Notes: generated from the letters alone by a model not told the origin. 64,000 nt of DNA from Occallatibacter savannae (GCF_003131205.1 NZ_QFFY01000002.1:62001-126000), one strand, 5' to 3'. Numbered from the stretch's first letter, positions 37,501 to 47,150 are shown. Program-made: numbers and translations.

Positions 37501-38345
37501 TCAACCCGAACGGAGCGTATCCGTCCTACCGTTTCTACCACGATCAGTACTCTGCTCTTTATGCCTGGCGCTCCATCGCCTATTCGAAGTACCACGCTCT
37601 GCAGGTGGTTTACAGGCAGCAAATCGGCGCCGGCATGTTCGCCGATCTTAATTACACCTACTCGAAGTCGACGGACATCGCATCGCAGTCGGAGCGCTTG
37701 AGTACGTCCGGCTCGAATAACAATGCGCAGATCATCAATACTTGGGCTCCGAATCAGCTCTACGGCGTATCAGACTACGACGCGACGCACCAGATGAACG
37801 CCAATTATGTGTGGGATCTTCCGGTCGGTCACGGCCGCCGCTATCTCGGAAGAGCCAACCGGATCGGTGATGCAGTGCTTGGCGGTTGGCAGACCACCGG
37901 AATCATCAGATGGACGAGCGGGCTTCCCTTCGCGGTGAATGAAGGAGGAAACTGGCCGACCAACTGGGACATCGAAGGTTGGGCAACACAAATCTCGAAG
38001 ATTCCATCGCGTGCAGCGAAGCGCGGTCACCTGGCACAGCGATTCGCCGATCCGCAAGCAGTCTTCGCCGCCTTTGATTACACCCTACCCGGAGATTCAG
38101 GGACCAGAAACCCCCTACGCGGCGACGGCTATTACGATTGGGACGCGGGGCTGAACAAATCGTTTGCCGTTACGGAGCATACGCGGCTCCAGATACGCTG
38201 GGAGACTTTCAATGTCACCAACAGCGTGCGCTTTGATTCACATTCAATCAACTCTACCCTCGACAATGCGACTAACTTCGGCAACGCCACAGTTCTACTC
38301 ACCGACCAGCGTAAGGCGCAGCTTGCCGCACGCTTCGAGTTCTAG
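34569..38345 (+). CDS. Oar-like TonB-dependent receptor, large
   Basis: A 1258-residue outer-membrane protein with signal peptide (ending near CVPLFGQ), carboxypeptidase-regulatory-like domain (~25-110; RGHVTDSSGAAISGARC), plug domain (LPIEGRNVPDLLSLQPGV, then VDVNDINNGYAFTSVLRVTQD) and a very long beta-barrel ending in ARFEF, the terminal phenylalanine typical of barrel assembly signals. Oar-type receptors take up large substrates such as oligosaccharides or peptides. It has a strong ribosome site and stands alone on the plus strand, so its substrate cannot be inferred from neighbours. Confidence 0.92.
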   Translation: MRHTRTALVLLAYVLCCCVPLFGQATTSLRGHVTDSSGAAISGARCELILTATGATRQGKTDETGEYQFAQLPPGEYLLRVSEQGFSTTEKRGMNLLVGQPATEDVVLSIANVTQDVKVEVDVQPMLNTTDATLGNAFSQEHIESLPIEGRNVPDLLSLQPGVTFLGRTDSNNGTNSVGNSAGDSRSGAVNGGHSDQSNITLDGVDVNDINNGYAFTSVLRVTQDSISEFRVTTSNPDAAEGRSSGAQVGLVTRSGTNHIHGSAYEYNRSSLFEANSFFNKQQQLDAGEANRPPKLIRNVFGAAVGGPILRDRAFYFLNYEGRRDAEGESVYAGTVPTPSFRAGNIQYVNASGTITTLTPSQIQGMDPQGIGVNQNVLSIFAKYPQPNDPSQGDSLNTQGFRFPYNVHRTYNTYIARGDWNITGKQSIFWRGNLQNDDEPTTPAFPGEPPSTRVLTNNKGYAMGYTAVITPNLVNAVRYGFTRQGVENAGLSNQPEVSFNGVAAPQAFTRSTGVIIPLHNVVDDLSWTKHDHSFQFGLNLRFIDDQRTSNANSFPGGQMNAGWLSNGSTVAGNGGPFDPAAYGYPAVAKSFKNRYNAALLSDVGIITEGDAVYNYTKQGTALALGTPLKRDYRWNEYEFYAQDSWKARKSLTITYGVRYSLLQPPVETSGTQVGTCKLSGGACRPYALNDYFQGSAAQAAGGGAANAVGEIGFDLNGRSNGKPDFWNMEKKDIGPRVAFAYSPSAKGGLLNKMFGDGKSSIRAGYSLVFDHFGAATVNTFDTSGSFGLSSQISNVPGSVDVGTAPRFTSITSIPAQVIPSAPPGGFPAVPDPSLFAISWGLDSKIKTPYSHLLDFSIARQLHNGSSIEIAYVGRLAHRLLAQEDVAMPINLQAGGSTYFAEAAKMSKLARAGTDVGAIQPSAYWEKLFGALDNVDLGYGAGPASATQNVYQVFQQTLYNETYALFSLDLPDSQTGAGINPNGAYPSYRFYHDQYSALYAWRSIAYSKYHALQVVYRQQIGAGMFADLNYTYSKSTDIASQSERLSTSGSNNNAQIINTWAPNQLYGVSDYDATHQMNANYVWDLPVGHGRRYLGRANRIGDAVLGGWQTTGIIRWTSGLPFAVNEGGNWPTNWDIEGWATQISKIPSRAAKRGHLAQRFADPQAVFAAFDYTLPGDSGTRNPLRGDGYYDWDAGLNKSFAVTEHTRLQIRWETFNVTNSVRFDSHSINSTLDNATNFGNATVLLTDQRKAQLAARFEF

Positions 38346-38699
38346 CGCGTTTGTGCGTTCGGTAAGACTCACCTGTGCATGAAGTCTTAGGTCGGGCAGA
38401 ACTCCCGCGGTATGAAGACCATAGAATAACCAGAAGAACCAGACTAAGATGGGCTATCAGCGATGGGGTATTCCCACGAGTTTTCGGGCCGCATTTCTCA
38501 ACGACACGTTCGCCTAATGAGCGTGGCAACTGCCGGAGGGATCGCTCGGACCTCAATTCTGCAACCACATAAGTTCGTGCTCGATTGATTCACACTTGTG
38601 CTTTTCCGGTCTACCCTCATCTGCAAACCAACGCAAACAACACATTCCGAGTAGCCGAAGCCCGCGAGCCGAAGTTCTTTGCGGTGGATCGCAGGTCCT
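38346..38699. other. Intergenic region between receptor and flavoprotein genes
   Basis: No convincing gene; the receptor (plus) and flavoprotein (minus) converge here. Confidence 0.4.
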
Positions 38700-40052
38700 C
38701 TATGAACTCGCCGGCGGAATGTTTTGATTGAAACGAAACAAATTGGTGGGATCGTATTGAGCCTTGACCTTTGCCAGGCGCTGGAATCGGGCATCGCTGT
38801 AAGCAGCATGGACATCCTCGCCTTCCGACATGTAATTCACATACGTGCCGCCTGTTGAATACGGCAGAACGCGCTGCCAGGCATCTCGTGCCCATTTCTT
38901 TTGTTCGGCGTCGATCCCGGGATTATCCGAAATTGCAAGCATGCTTAGGTTGAACAATGCGTCGCGATGTCCGAATGCAGTCGAATGATCCGGGAAGCGG
39001 GCCACTGCACCCCCGTACATCTCAATCATGATTACGTTCAGCGGCGAAGGCGCATCTCCGGCGAATTCGATTGCCAGGTCGATTAGTTCATCCGGGAGAG
39101 CGTTGAGGAATGCTGACTTCCAATAGTGACGCTGACCCTTCGGATAAGACACATCGAATTGTTTCTGCATTGCGCAATACGACATTGGGGCCACTGTATC
39201 CATCAGCACAGATCCTAGCTCCCGAAACGCCCTGGCAGCACGTTCGCCCTCACCGGTGTCGCCGATATCGCATATCACTGCAGCTATGCATTTCCCACCA
39301 CCAGGGAGAGGAATGATTGCAGCCATCAAAGTTAACGTATCGCTCGCCTCCAGGCCCAGCTCACGGAATCGCTGCAAGACGGATCGCGACATTTCGAACG
39401 GAAACCCCACAAGACCGCTCAGGGGTTGCCGAACGGGATGGAGTTGAAATTGGAATGAGGTGACGACACCGAAGTTGCCACCTCCGCCGCGCAACGCCCA
39501 GAAGAGCTCGGAGTGGCAGTCAGCACTGGCCGATACCAATTCGCCAGACGCCAGCACCACATCGGCGGAGAGCAGATTGTCGCAGGCCATGCCGTAGCAT
39601 CGCGAAATCGTACCGTAGCCGCCTCCGAGCGTGAGACCGGCGACTCCGGTCGTAGAGATCGCTCCGCCCGGTGAAGCAAGCCCGAAGGCCTGCGTCTCCC
39701 AATCGTACTCGCCCCACAGACATCCGCCTCCTGCGAGAGCACTACGCTGTAGGGGATCAACTCGGACCGACTTAAATCGTGCAAGGTCAATGACAATGCT
39801 ATCTTCGCCGACCGCGGCTCCTGCTACATTGTGTCCACCACCTCGAATTGCAACGGTCAGACCGCGGTCGCGCGCAAACTGAAGGGTAGCCATCACGTCT
39901 GCGACCCCAGCGGCGCAAACCACTGCTGCAGGCCTGCGGTCGATCATTCCATTCCAGACTTGGCGCGCTTCATCGTAGCCATCTTCGGATGGGAGATAGA
40001 TTGCGCTCCGAACTAGGTGCCTCAGTTCACGGGTATCGATTGCAGACATCAT
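38700..40052 (-). CDS. Berberine-bridge-type FAD-linked oxidoreductase (BBE family)
   Basis: Oxidises sugars, alcohols or secondary metabolites with O2 or another acceptor through covalently bound FAD. H74 in RGGGHN is the usual 8-alpha-histidyl attachment site and C157 in YGMACDN the probable 6-S-cysteinyl site, so the flavin may be bicovalently attached. FAD-binding_4 spans about 40-210 (GGGYGTI), and the C-terminal BBE module ends near FRFNQNIPP. A strong GGAGG ribosome site precedes the ATG. No secretion signal is obvious. No operon partner is visible. Confidence 0.85.
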   Translation of the reverse strand: MMSAIDTRELRHLVRSAIYLPSEDGYDEARQVWNGMIDRRPAAVVCAAGVADVMATLQFARDRGLTVAIRGGGHNVAGAAVGEDSIVIDLARFKSVRVDPLQRSALAGGGCLWGEYDWETQAFGLASPGGAISTTGVAGLTLGGGYGTISRCYGMACDNLLSADVVLASGELVSASADCHSELFWALRGGGGNFGVVTSFQFQLHPVRQPLSGLVGFPFEMSRSVLQRFRELGLEASDTLTLMAAIIPLPGGGKCIAAVICDIGDTGEGERAARAFRELGSVLMDTVAPMSYCAMQKQFDVSYPKGQRHYWKSAFLNALPDELIDLAIEFAGDAPSPLNVIMIEMYGGAVARFPDHSTAFGHRDALFNLSMLAISDNPGIDAEQKKWARDAWQRVLPYSTGGTYVNYMSEGEDVHAAYSDARFQRLAKVKAQYDPTNLFRFNQNIPPASS

Positions 40053-40518
40053 TCGACAATCCCTCCGATGGTCCTCGCTACTTCCGCGTTTTGAAACGCC
40101 AAAACGCGTTGAAAGCTTTAGCCAAAAAGTTCTAGATGTGAATTAGTGGATAAACCCTAACACACCGCTCATCAGATCTTTCAAGAAGAATCTAAGGACG
40201 ACTGATTGAATCGCCCATCTACTCGCCGGCAGATTTGGTCCTTCAGGGCCGATCACCGGTTATTGGTGACGAGGAAGTCGGCTAATGTTCCAGAATTGAG
40301 ATCGGATTCTGCTCTGAGACCGCTTTCCCGTACGCGAAGCGTTAATTGGCCTATGTATACTCCGAAGCCTTTTTGCCGGACTGGCTGGGCCTCAATGTAA
40401 TTGACAAGCTCTCAAAAACGCGATGGTCCCGAAGATAAAGTCCCTGATATGCTCGGTGGGCATCAGTCTCAATTCATCAATGAACGATAAGCTGCGGCTT
40501 CCGGGGGGTACCACTTCC
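40053..40518. repeat. Upstream flank of the two-heme HEAT protein, carrying a repeated block
   Basis: Bases 40352-40470 resemble 44901-45018, which lies just after the next gene in the same orientation. In one common frame they encode YVYSEAFLPDWLG...KLSKTRWSRR and YVPKASLPGWLG...KLSKMTWSQR. Neither has a start; both look like fragments of the same unidentified gene. Confidence 0.5.
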
Positions 40519-43500
40519 ATGAGGACCAACCTCAAAGACCACGCCTTCAAACTCTGGGCCATTGTTCCGTTGGCGATCGTCGGTCTGTTTATCGGAGAGA
40601 TCGTGCACGTGACCCGTGCTGTCGAAGCCGGCGCATCGATTCCCTCGAAGGTCCGAACCATCGAACTCGGCGTTGGTCACACCGGCTTTTCTTATGCCCT
40701 CACCGTCGCCGTGAAGGACCCTGCTGAGCTCCAGGCCGGCGATGCCATCGCTGCAATATTGAAGGACGCAAGAGGAGAGATTGATCGGAAATGGCTGCAT
40801 CCAGCCGACCTTGATTTCTACTTAACCCTCCGGCCGCGAACCGATGGGCCGCTCACGGTGACCCTTGCGAGTTCGTCCGGATCACACTTGCCGGATATTG
40901 CAACAGCTCTCGCCAGAGTGCCCGAGGAGGCAGCGGCCTCGATCAAGGGCCCGAAGCGCGGAGTTGTTGCGGCAGGACCGAATGGCACCTGGCAGAATGC
41001 ACAGCCCTTCGAACTGGGCCAGACGATCTTTGGTGGCGACGATCAGCGTCCCTACTCTCCGGCGCCGAACGAGGACCGCTACAAGGCGATGCTCAGGGGC
41101 TTTCAGTGGTTTAGATTCACCTATCGCGGCAAAGGGCCTCGCCTTGTCTACTTTGTCCTGAACGTCACCGACCGAGACGTGCCGCTGGACGTGGACATCT
41201 TCCATTTGGGAAAAGGAAACGATGGAACGCCTGATGTTGTTCCCTACTCAAACGGCGAATTTGTCTATCGCATCGAGGCCACGCAGAACTATCCCGGCCT
41301 CTACAAATTCCGAACCCGCATCCTCGAACCAGGCCGGGAATACTATGTGCGCGTAGCCGCTAATCATCCAGCCTTTCAACTGCACACGTATGAATATGGC
41401 GTGCCACCCTACACCGACCCGCATCTGGCGGTGCGTTCTGGCATGGATTTCCTGATCAACATGGGCGACACGTGGCTGTCGAATACACCGCGCAGAGGAG
41501 CAGTAGCACTACGCACCGTAATGCAGCACTCCGAAACCCAGCTCTGCATCGCTTGCCACCCTTCCCAGTTCACGACGCGGGGCTATCTGAGGGCCGTTGA
41601 AAACGGATATGCGCCGACCCAGCGCCCGGCACTTGAGTTTTTAACCGATCGCATTTACAACAACACGCGGCCGCTTTACGGCGAGCCGGGTGCAAATTGG
41701 GTTCGAGTTATTTATACGGCGCGCACGGTAGCCAGCCGACTACCCATGATCACTCGACAGTTCGAAGAGAATGTGACCCACGATGCGCCGCGGCAGAACT
41801 TCGACGTGCCATACGCCCAATATCTGAAGATTCACTATAAGGGCCTGACCAAGATGCCGGGCGATGAACCGGATGGCTGTGAGCCTGACGTGAGCCCCTT
41901 CGAAATCGCCGATCAAAGCTGGCACACCTTCGACATGGTTCAGCACCAGACGCACGACGAATCGTGGCGGGCAGAGCGTGACCATGTCGAGAGACTCGCT
42001 CTGGACTACGAACCGAAGAACCTCATCGACGTCGCCTGGGAGGTCATGATGCTCTCGGAGATTGGGCGCAAGAGATACTCAGGCCAGATCGATAAGCTCA
42101 TCGCTAAAGCCTACGAGTACGAGAATGCTGAAGGCGGATGGCCGTACCAATTCGACAAGAAAGCCAAGCCCGCGGACTTTATCTCCTACAACATGGTTCT
42201 GGCACTGGCAGAGGCCGGGCGTCGGCCTGAGACCGACGCTCACATGGCTCTCGCGGTCAAGGCCATGCTCGCTGCGCAGCGTCCCGAAGGCAGTTGGGAG
42301 GGCGACCCCGTCTATCAGGGATTCAATACGCCATTCCGGGCCACACAGTTTGCGGTGATGGCGTTGTCAACACTCTATCCGGGAGCGACTAAAGAGAAGA
42401 ATTGGAATGCCGGGAACGAGGCACCGGTTTCTAAACTCGACACGAGCGACTTGCCTTTATTGCTTGAGCAACTCGATCAGTTTTGGGATCTCGCACCCGA
42501 GCCGGTTCTAAGTCAAATCCGGCACGTCCTGGTCCACAGCGACCAGCCGCTGGCACGCGAGGCCGCAGCACGAGCCTTGGGGCACATGGCCGATCCTGGT
42601 GCTCTTCCCGACCTGATGAAGGCGCTGGGCGACCAGACGAAGATGGTCCAGACGAGCGCAGCCTACGCGATTCGCATGATTCTCTCCCGCCGCACGGAAG
42701 CGGCGCCGGCCGGACGCACCATGCTCATCGCCGCGTTGCGCTCAGGTGATGCTCGGACCCGCTGGGGAGCGGCACGTGTGTTCAACCAGCACTTCCGCGA
42801 TCTTACGGGCGATGTCGAGTTGCTTCGCGCACTTGAAGACACCCTGAATGATCCAGTTCCCTATGTGCGCTTCGAGGCCGCTGCAGGTATCTGGCGCTGG
42901 TACTACTGGCAGGTTGATAGACCCGAAATGCGGCGTACCACGCTCGAGTCCCTCGCTGTTCGCATGAACACCGAGACCGATCCAATGGTACGACGGGGGC
43001 TCGAAGAGAGCATCTACGACCTGCTCGACGAGAACACTGGTTATCTATCCGCCTGGGTACGCACCTCAGGCACAAACGACGACAAAGAAAGGATAGAGAA
43101 CGGATACGAGCAGGTTGTAAGGGACCAGGCACAGGTACTCGCAAGGGTCTTGCGCAACGCGACGCCGCTCGGCCGCAAAGGCATCTTAAATGCGCTTTGG
43201 GACTTCCACATCCGCCACTATGCGTTGCCGAAGCTCAAGGGCGACACCGTTTCCATCGGGCTTCCAGCAGTGCTAACGAAATATGTGCCAGGGGTACCTG
43301 ATCTGCATCGCGAAGGGTACGAGTATCCGCCGTATCGCGAAGCCGTCGATTTTACCTACGACGTAAACAACGGTTTTTACCAAACACGTATCGGCAACGA
43401 TAGCGATCTGATTCACTTCTTCAAGAGTTCCGGGCCTGAGCTTGAGGACGCGCTGCTTCAGTGTCTTAAGAATGCCGATGACCCGATAAAGATTGAGGTG

Positions 43501-44829
43501 CTGAAGGCGGGCAGCACTCTGAGCGAGGCTGGTGACGCACGCTTTACGCTGGCTGCTCTCAACCTATCACAGGATCCGAACTCTGCTGTGCGCGACACGG
43601 TCCGTTACGTATATGAAGGAGGCCGACGTGGCATCCTCAAGCTTGACTCCTCTGATACACCGAATCCAGATCTTGTTCGGAAGGTGATCGAGATCCTGAA
43701 ACATGGAACTCCTGAGAGTCAGGCAGTGGTTCTGCCGCTGCTTGCTGCGCTGCCGACCCATTCCGCCTGGACCCGAGAGACTGCACTAAGGGAGGCGCTC
43801 AGTGCGATGCTCGCGGTACGGCCGCAACCGTCCAACTACGCGCAATTGCTCTTTGCCGCTTCGTCATTCCCCTCTCTTATGAATCAGCCAGCGCTGCAGG
43901 AGCAAGCGCTCGAGGCTTTGAACTCGTCAAATCCCGATGTCCGTCGCGCCGCAGTAGACATCGCCTTGGAACATTTTCTTACCGATCCAGCCGTCGGGCC
44001 AGCTTTGAAAAGCGCACTCTCAAAGCTTAGCCCCGTTGCACAACGTACATTCCTCGATGAAGTAGCCAACCCCGAGTTTCTGAAGAAGCGCCTCGGACTT
44101 TCTGGCGGAGCGGTCTCGCAAGATCAGGATTACCTAAACCGTAACGCAGGTATCAAGCAGCCACGGACGCCCCTTGAATATCCACTTGTGGTCGACGCCG
44201 TAATGGACGATCTGCTCAGCCCGGATGCAAACGTCAGTGCAGCCGCTCTTGACACTCTTGGCAAGATCAAGCAAATTGACAAGCGGCCGGAGTTTCGCTC
44301 CGCGATGGAGAAATTGAACCAGTCAAGGAATCCGCGGCTCAAACTCATCGCTACACGTGTGCTCGAGGGCAAAGACCTGCATGACGCCCTTCGCGATGTC
44401 GAACCGGGATCGGTCCTCGATTTCCGGTTCTTCGAAAGCAAGGTAGAGCCGATCCTTGCTGCGCGAGGTCCTGACGGGCTTGCGTGCGTTTTCTGTCATT
44501 CGAACCACGTTATCTTCAAGCTTCAGCCACCGAATGCCCAGGGCGCATTTTCAGATCAAGATAGCGAAGAGAACTACAAGTATGCGATGCGTGTGGTAAA
44601 CGTCACTGATCCTGCTCAGAGTCTGATCCTCATCAAGCCCACGAGACCGACGGACAGTGCCGGGGACGTGGGGGACTACCTGGCCACGCACAATGGCGGT
44701 CAGCGCTGGCAATTGAACCAGAAGAGCCGCGAGTACCAGACGATCCTGGAGTGGATTCGTGGCGCACGAATGGAAACTGCCGCGAGCGATCACCGGAGCG
44801 CCTCGAACGTGAAGAAGCAATCAAACTAG
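40519..44829 (+). CDS. Giant HEAT/helical-repeat protein with two c-type heme motifs
   Basis: A ~1436-residue protein with an N-terminal membrane anchor or signal (WAIVPLAIVGLFIGEIV). Two CxxCH heme-attachment motifs are present: CIACH at C343-H347 and CVFCH near residues 1323-1327, the latter followed by N-H. Between them are a beta-rich N-terminal part, an all-helical block (~496-625) similar in repeat style to squalene/terpene-cyclase barrels (EGGWPY, RPEGSWEGD), and HEAT-like repeats (~660-1270) of the AREAAARALGHMAD type. Periplasmic location follows from heme attachment. An electron-carrier or redox-scaffold role is plausible but unproven. Two upstream in-frame starts (40423, 40480) exist; 40519 has the best context. 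Confidence 0.75.
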   Translation: MRTNLKDHAFKLWAIVPLAIVGLFIGEIVHVTRAVEAGASIPSKVRTIELGVGHTGFSYALTVAVKDPAELQAGDAIAAILKDARGEIDRKWLHPADLDFYLTLRPRTDGPLTVTLASSSGSHLPDIATALARVPEEAAASIKGPKRGVVAAGPNGTWQNAQPFELGQTIFGGDDQRPYSPAPNEDRYKAMLRGFQWFRFTYRGKGPRLVYFVLNVTDRDVPLDVDIFHLGKGNDGTPDVVPYSNGEFVYRIEATQNYPGLYKFRTRILEPGREYYVRVAANHPAFQLHTYEYGVPPYTDPHLAVRSGMDFLINMGDTWLSNTPRRGAVALRTVMQHSETQLCIACHPSQFTTRGYLRAVENGYAPTQRPALEFLTDRIYNNTRPLYGEPGANWVRVIYTARTVASRLPMITRQFEENVTHDAPRQNFDVPYAQYLKIHYKGLTKMPGDEPDGCEPDVSPFEIADQSWHTFDMVQHQTHDESWRAERDHVERLALDYEPKNLIDVAWEVMMLSEIGRKRYSGQIDKLIAKAYEYENAEGGWPYQFDKKAKPADFISYNMVLALAEAGRRPETDAHMALAVKAMLAAQRPEGSWEGDPVYQGFNTPFRATQFAVMALSTLYPGATKEKNWNAGNEAPVSKLDTSDLPLLLEQLDQFWDLAPEPVLSQIRHVLVHSDQPLAREAAARALGHMADPGALPDLMKALGDQTKMVQTSAAYAIRMILSRRTEAAPAGRTMLIAALRSGDARTRWGAARVFNQHFRDLTGDVELLRALEDTLNDPVPYVRFEAAAGIWRWYYWQVDRPEMRRTTLESLAVRMNTETDPMVRRGLEESIYDLLDENTGYLSAWVRTSGTNDDKERIENGYEQVVRDQAQVLARVLRNATPLGRKGILNALWDFHIRHYALPKLKGDTVSIGLPAVLTKYVPGVPDLHREGYEYPPYREAVDFTYDVNNGFYQTRIGNDSDLIHFFKSSGPELEDALLQCLKNADDPIKIEVLKAGSTLSEAGDARFTLAALNLSQDPNSAVRDTVRYVYEGGRRGILKLDSSDTPNPDLVRKVIEILKHGTPESQAVVLPLLAALPTHSAWTRETALREALSAMLAVRPQPSNYAQLLFAASSFPSLMNQPALQEQALEALNSSNPDVRRAAVDIALEHFLTDPAVGPALKSALSKLSPVAQRTFLDEVANPEFLKKRLGLSGGAVSQDQDYLNRNAGIKQPRTPLEYPLVVDAVMDDLLSPDANVSAAALDTLGKIKQIDKRPEFRSAMEKLNQSRNPRLKLIATRVLEGKDLHDALRDVEPGSVLDFRFFESKVEPILAARGPDGLACVFCHSNHVIFKLQPPNAQGAFSDQDSEENYKYAMRVVNVTDPAQSLILIKPTRPTDSAGDVGDYLATHNGGQRWQLNQKSREYQTILEWIRGARMETAASDHRSASNVKKQSN

Positions 44830-45596
44830 AGACCAGCGAGCGTTTAGCTGGCATCCGGCCGCTTCCTCGTAGGGAGAAAGGCTAGTTCACTATTGAGATC
44901 CATACGTTCCGAAAGCATCTTTGCCGGGCTGGCTCGGCGCCGCTCTAACGCGGCACAAGCTCTCAAAAATGACGTGGTCTCAACGATCAAAGGCACTGTC
45001 CGAGGGGATAACGTCTCCAACAGACAGAAGTCCGGAAGCATGAAATAGCACGATGGTCACCAGCTCGACACTCCAAATCACCATTTCGCCGATGAATTTC
45101 TGCTTCAGTCGGATCCATGTCTCCCGAACGCGCTGGGGTGCGAGCCCACTCTCCGTTCTGCTTGGACGTGCTAGTGCACTGTGCGCATCCTTCAACTCAT
45201 AGATAGGCAACAATTGATGCGTCTCTTGTACAGCCGCGTGCAGAGGCCTAATGATGAATCATCGCTCCCGTCCAGATCAGATATGCAAAAGACATTTTTG
45301 ACTAGGCGGCCTAGCGCGGACGAAAGGTACAGATCAATTTATTGCCCAAACTTTTCGAGATCGTTGTCTAACCCGCGTGCGCATCTAAAAGAAATGGGAA
45401 TGCTCTGCCGACTTGCCTCTTCAGCCACAATCACCGAACTTACCGATCGGATGAATGGCTGCGCCGACAAGGACGCTCTTCCCTGTTCCTGCTCAATAGA
45501 GTTCTTGAGTGGCGATCGCCTTAGCACGTGGTTGAGGAGTGTAGTGCCAGCCGACAAGTAGTACGCAATAAAGTAGGGCCACGCCCAAGGTCCCCG
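44830..45596. repeat. Downstream flank with repeated block; otherwise no gene recognised
   Basis: Bases 44901-45018 repeat the block described at 40352. The remaining ~580 bases contain open frames with poor composition and no ribosome sites, so no gene is called. Confidence 0.45.
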
Positions 45597-45962
45597 ATGG
45601 TCGATGAGAGACGTTTCAAACAGGCTTTCATGAGATTGCGGGCATTTCGATCGCACATCTTCGGCTCAATCACTGAAGCAATGGTCGCCGAGTACCATGG
45701 GATACTTGATGCTCTACAAAAAGCCTCAGGCGAGGATCTCTGCAGTTTTCGCATATCGCCAACCGTGATGCTTCCGCGCGTGGAATCGCAAATTAGATAT
45801 TCCAGATCGGTTGCGCGCTACTCTGATTTTGAGACCCAGTACACCTCGAAGAAGTTTTGCGAGAAGGCAATCTTTATAGAATGTGTAGACAGCCTGATCG
45901 CAAAGCTGAAGGAGAAGCCGATAATGGACGGCAGGTGGAAGCTTGATCGAACTGATGAATGA
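45597..45962 (+). CDS. Hypothetical protein, first of a two-gene pair
   Basis: A 121-residue soluble protein (MVDERRFKQAFMRLRAFRSH, then FGSITEAMVAEYHGILDALQ) with helical N-terminal half and mixed C-terminal half. An AAGG lies 6 nt upstream of the ATG. Its stop overlaps the next ATG (45955) by 8 nt, suggesting co-translation with a small partner. No family recognised; the two-gene layout is reminiscent of toxin-antitoxin or immunity pairs but no motif supports that. Confidence 0.5.
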   Translation: MVDERRFKQAFMRLRAFRSHIFGSITEAMVAEYHGILDALQKASGEDLCSFRISPTVMLPRVESQIRYSRSVARYSDFETQYTSKKFCEKAIFIECVDSLIAKLKEKPIMDGRWKLDRTDE

Positions 45963-46185
45963 TCAGTCTATCGAATCAGCATTCGAGCACCGGGTTGAAC
46001 TAGCAGGAAACATTCTCATCTTCAGGATTGAAACCTGTGCGCGGGACTTACTCTGTGCGGTCTCGGACAACGTACGGTTCGAGCACTCTACGATGAACAG
46101 GAGTATCTCTGTCGAATCTGTAAGACTCGAGACTCCTTCCTTCAGTACTCAAGAGATCACATTCGCACTACTAATTGATCATTGA
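45955..46185 (+). CDS. Hypothetical small protein, second of a pair
   Basis: Seventy-six residues (MNDQSIESAFEHRVELAGNI, then LIFRIETCARDLLCAVSDNV) with beta-strand-like character. The ATG lies within the end of the upstream gene. No recognised family. Confidence 0.4.
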   Translation: MNDQSIESAFEHRVELAGNILIFRIETCARDLLCAVSDNVRFEHSTMNRSISVESVRLETPSFSTQEITFALLIDH

Positions 46186-46266
46186 GAAAATGCAAGCCGG
46201 ATGCAGAGCGCGCAATTGGCATCCACACCCTGGGGTACTTGCATCCGAAACGTTCGGGTGGTGGGT

Positions 46267-46518
46267 ATGGCGCAGATAATCAGAAGCGGGAATGGATATG
46301 AATTCATTGAATTAGGGCCGGTGGGCAAAAGGCTCGTAAACGCGTTCCAACGTAATCATCCAGGGCTTTGCCTACCAAGCCCAAACCCTGCATGCCGCTA
46401 CATAAAGATCGGCACTCAGGAACAGAACATGCAATTGGGATTATTAATCGCGGAAATCAGAGCCTCAGATTTGGAATCCAAGCCCGAGGCCGCTGACCTG
46501 CATCAAGCCAAAAGCTGA
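46267..46518 (+). CDS. Hypothetical protein
   Basis: Eighty-three residues (MAQIIRSGNGYEFIELGPVG, then KRLVNAFQRNHPGL). A longer start at 46201 is possible. The GNGYEFIELGPVGKRLV segment looks structured, the rest charged. It follows the previous small gene by 81 nt on the same strand and may share its transcript. No recognised family. Confidence 0.35.
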   Translation: MAQIIRSGNGYEFIELGPVGKRLVNAFQRNHPGLCLPSPNPACRYIKIGTQEQNMQLGLLIAEIRASDLESKPEAADLHQAKS

Positions 46519-46668
46519 TATTTTCTCTCGGAGCATGGCCTTAAGTTGAAGCTACTCTCTCGTGCTAGACTCGGGTATTCATCTCTGACTCTGGGCTCTT
46601 TGATGACCAACTGATCTTCCCGTTACACGTTGGCTAAAGCAAATTTGAACTGCGCATCTGAGGTCCGA

Positions 46669-47007
46669 TTACTTCTTCTCAGCTGATTTCTTGGCACCCT
46701 TCGTCGGAGCATCCTTGGCTTCGCGGTACCCGGCGGTCTTAGCGTCGGCTTCTGACATGAACTTGCCATTCTTGGTCGTACCATACTGTGTCGCATCTGC
46801 CTTGTGGTAGACCTTGGTATTCAAGTTGACCCAGACCAGACCCTTCGCCTTTGCATCCGCAATATCGGAGGCGCTTGGATGGTCTGCCTGCACTTTGGCC
46901 TTCGCAGATTTCGTCTGCGATGCTGGCGACGGCGGCGCCGTTGATTGAGCGACCGACAGCAGCCCTGAGGCTACAAAACCAAGTACCAGAAAACGAAGCA
47001 TTTTCAT
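46669..47007 (-). CDS. Exported small protein with conserved C-terminal motif
   Basis: A signal peptide (MKMLRFLVLGFVASGLLSVA) is followed by a Lys/Ala/Pro-rich linker and a C-terminal domain with the pattern VWVNLNTKVYHKADATQYG...GKFMSEADAKTAGYR. That VWVN-x-Y-x-YG-x-GYR arrangement recurs, from memory, in many secreted acidobacterial and planctomycetal proteins and may form a small beta-hairpin zinc or ligand fold; no function is established. GGGAG precedes the ATG at 10 nt. The longer in-frame start at 47094 is less likely. Confidence 0.6.
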   Translation of the reverse strand: MKMLRFLVLGFVASGLLSVAQSTAPPSPASQTKSAKAKVQADHPSASDIADAKAKGLVWVNLNTKVYHKADATQYGTTKNGKFMSEADAKTAGYREAKDAPTKGAKKSAEKK

Positions 47008-47150
47008 CCGTCCGAATCTCCCTTTTTTAAGCTGATGACGCAGGTCAAACCGTCTTCCAGGCGAAGTGTCTAGCAGGGTGATAGAAGATGTCAACTAATT
47101 TCACCCGCCAACGAGTGCCAACCGCCACAGCGGGCAGTCCCATTTGGAGC

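Noticed and set aside
45597..46185. Toxin-antitoxin pair
   Set aside because: The overlapping two-gene layout is suggestive, but neither product shows a recognisable toxin or antitoxin motif.
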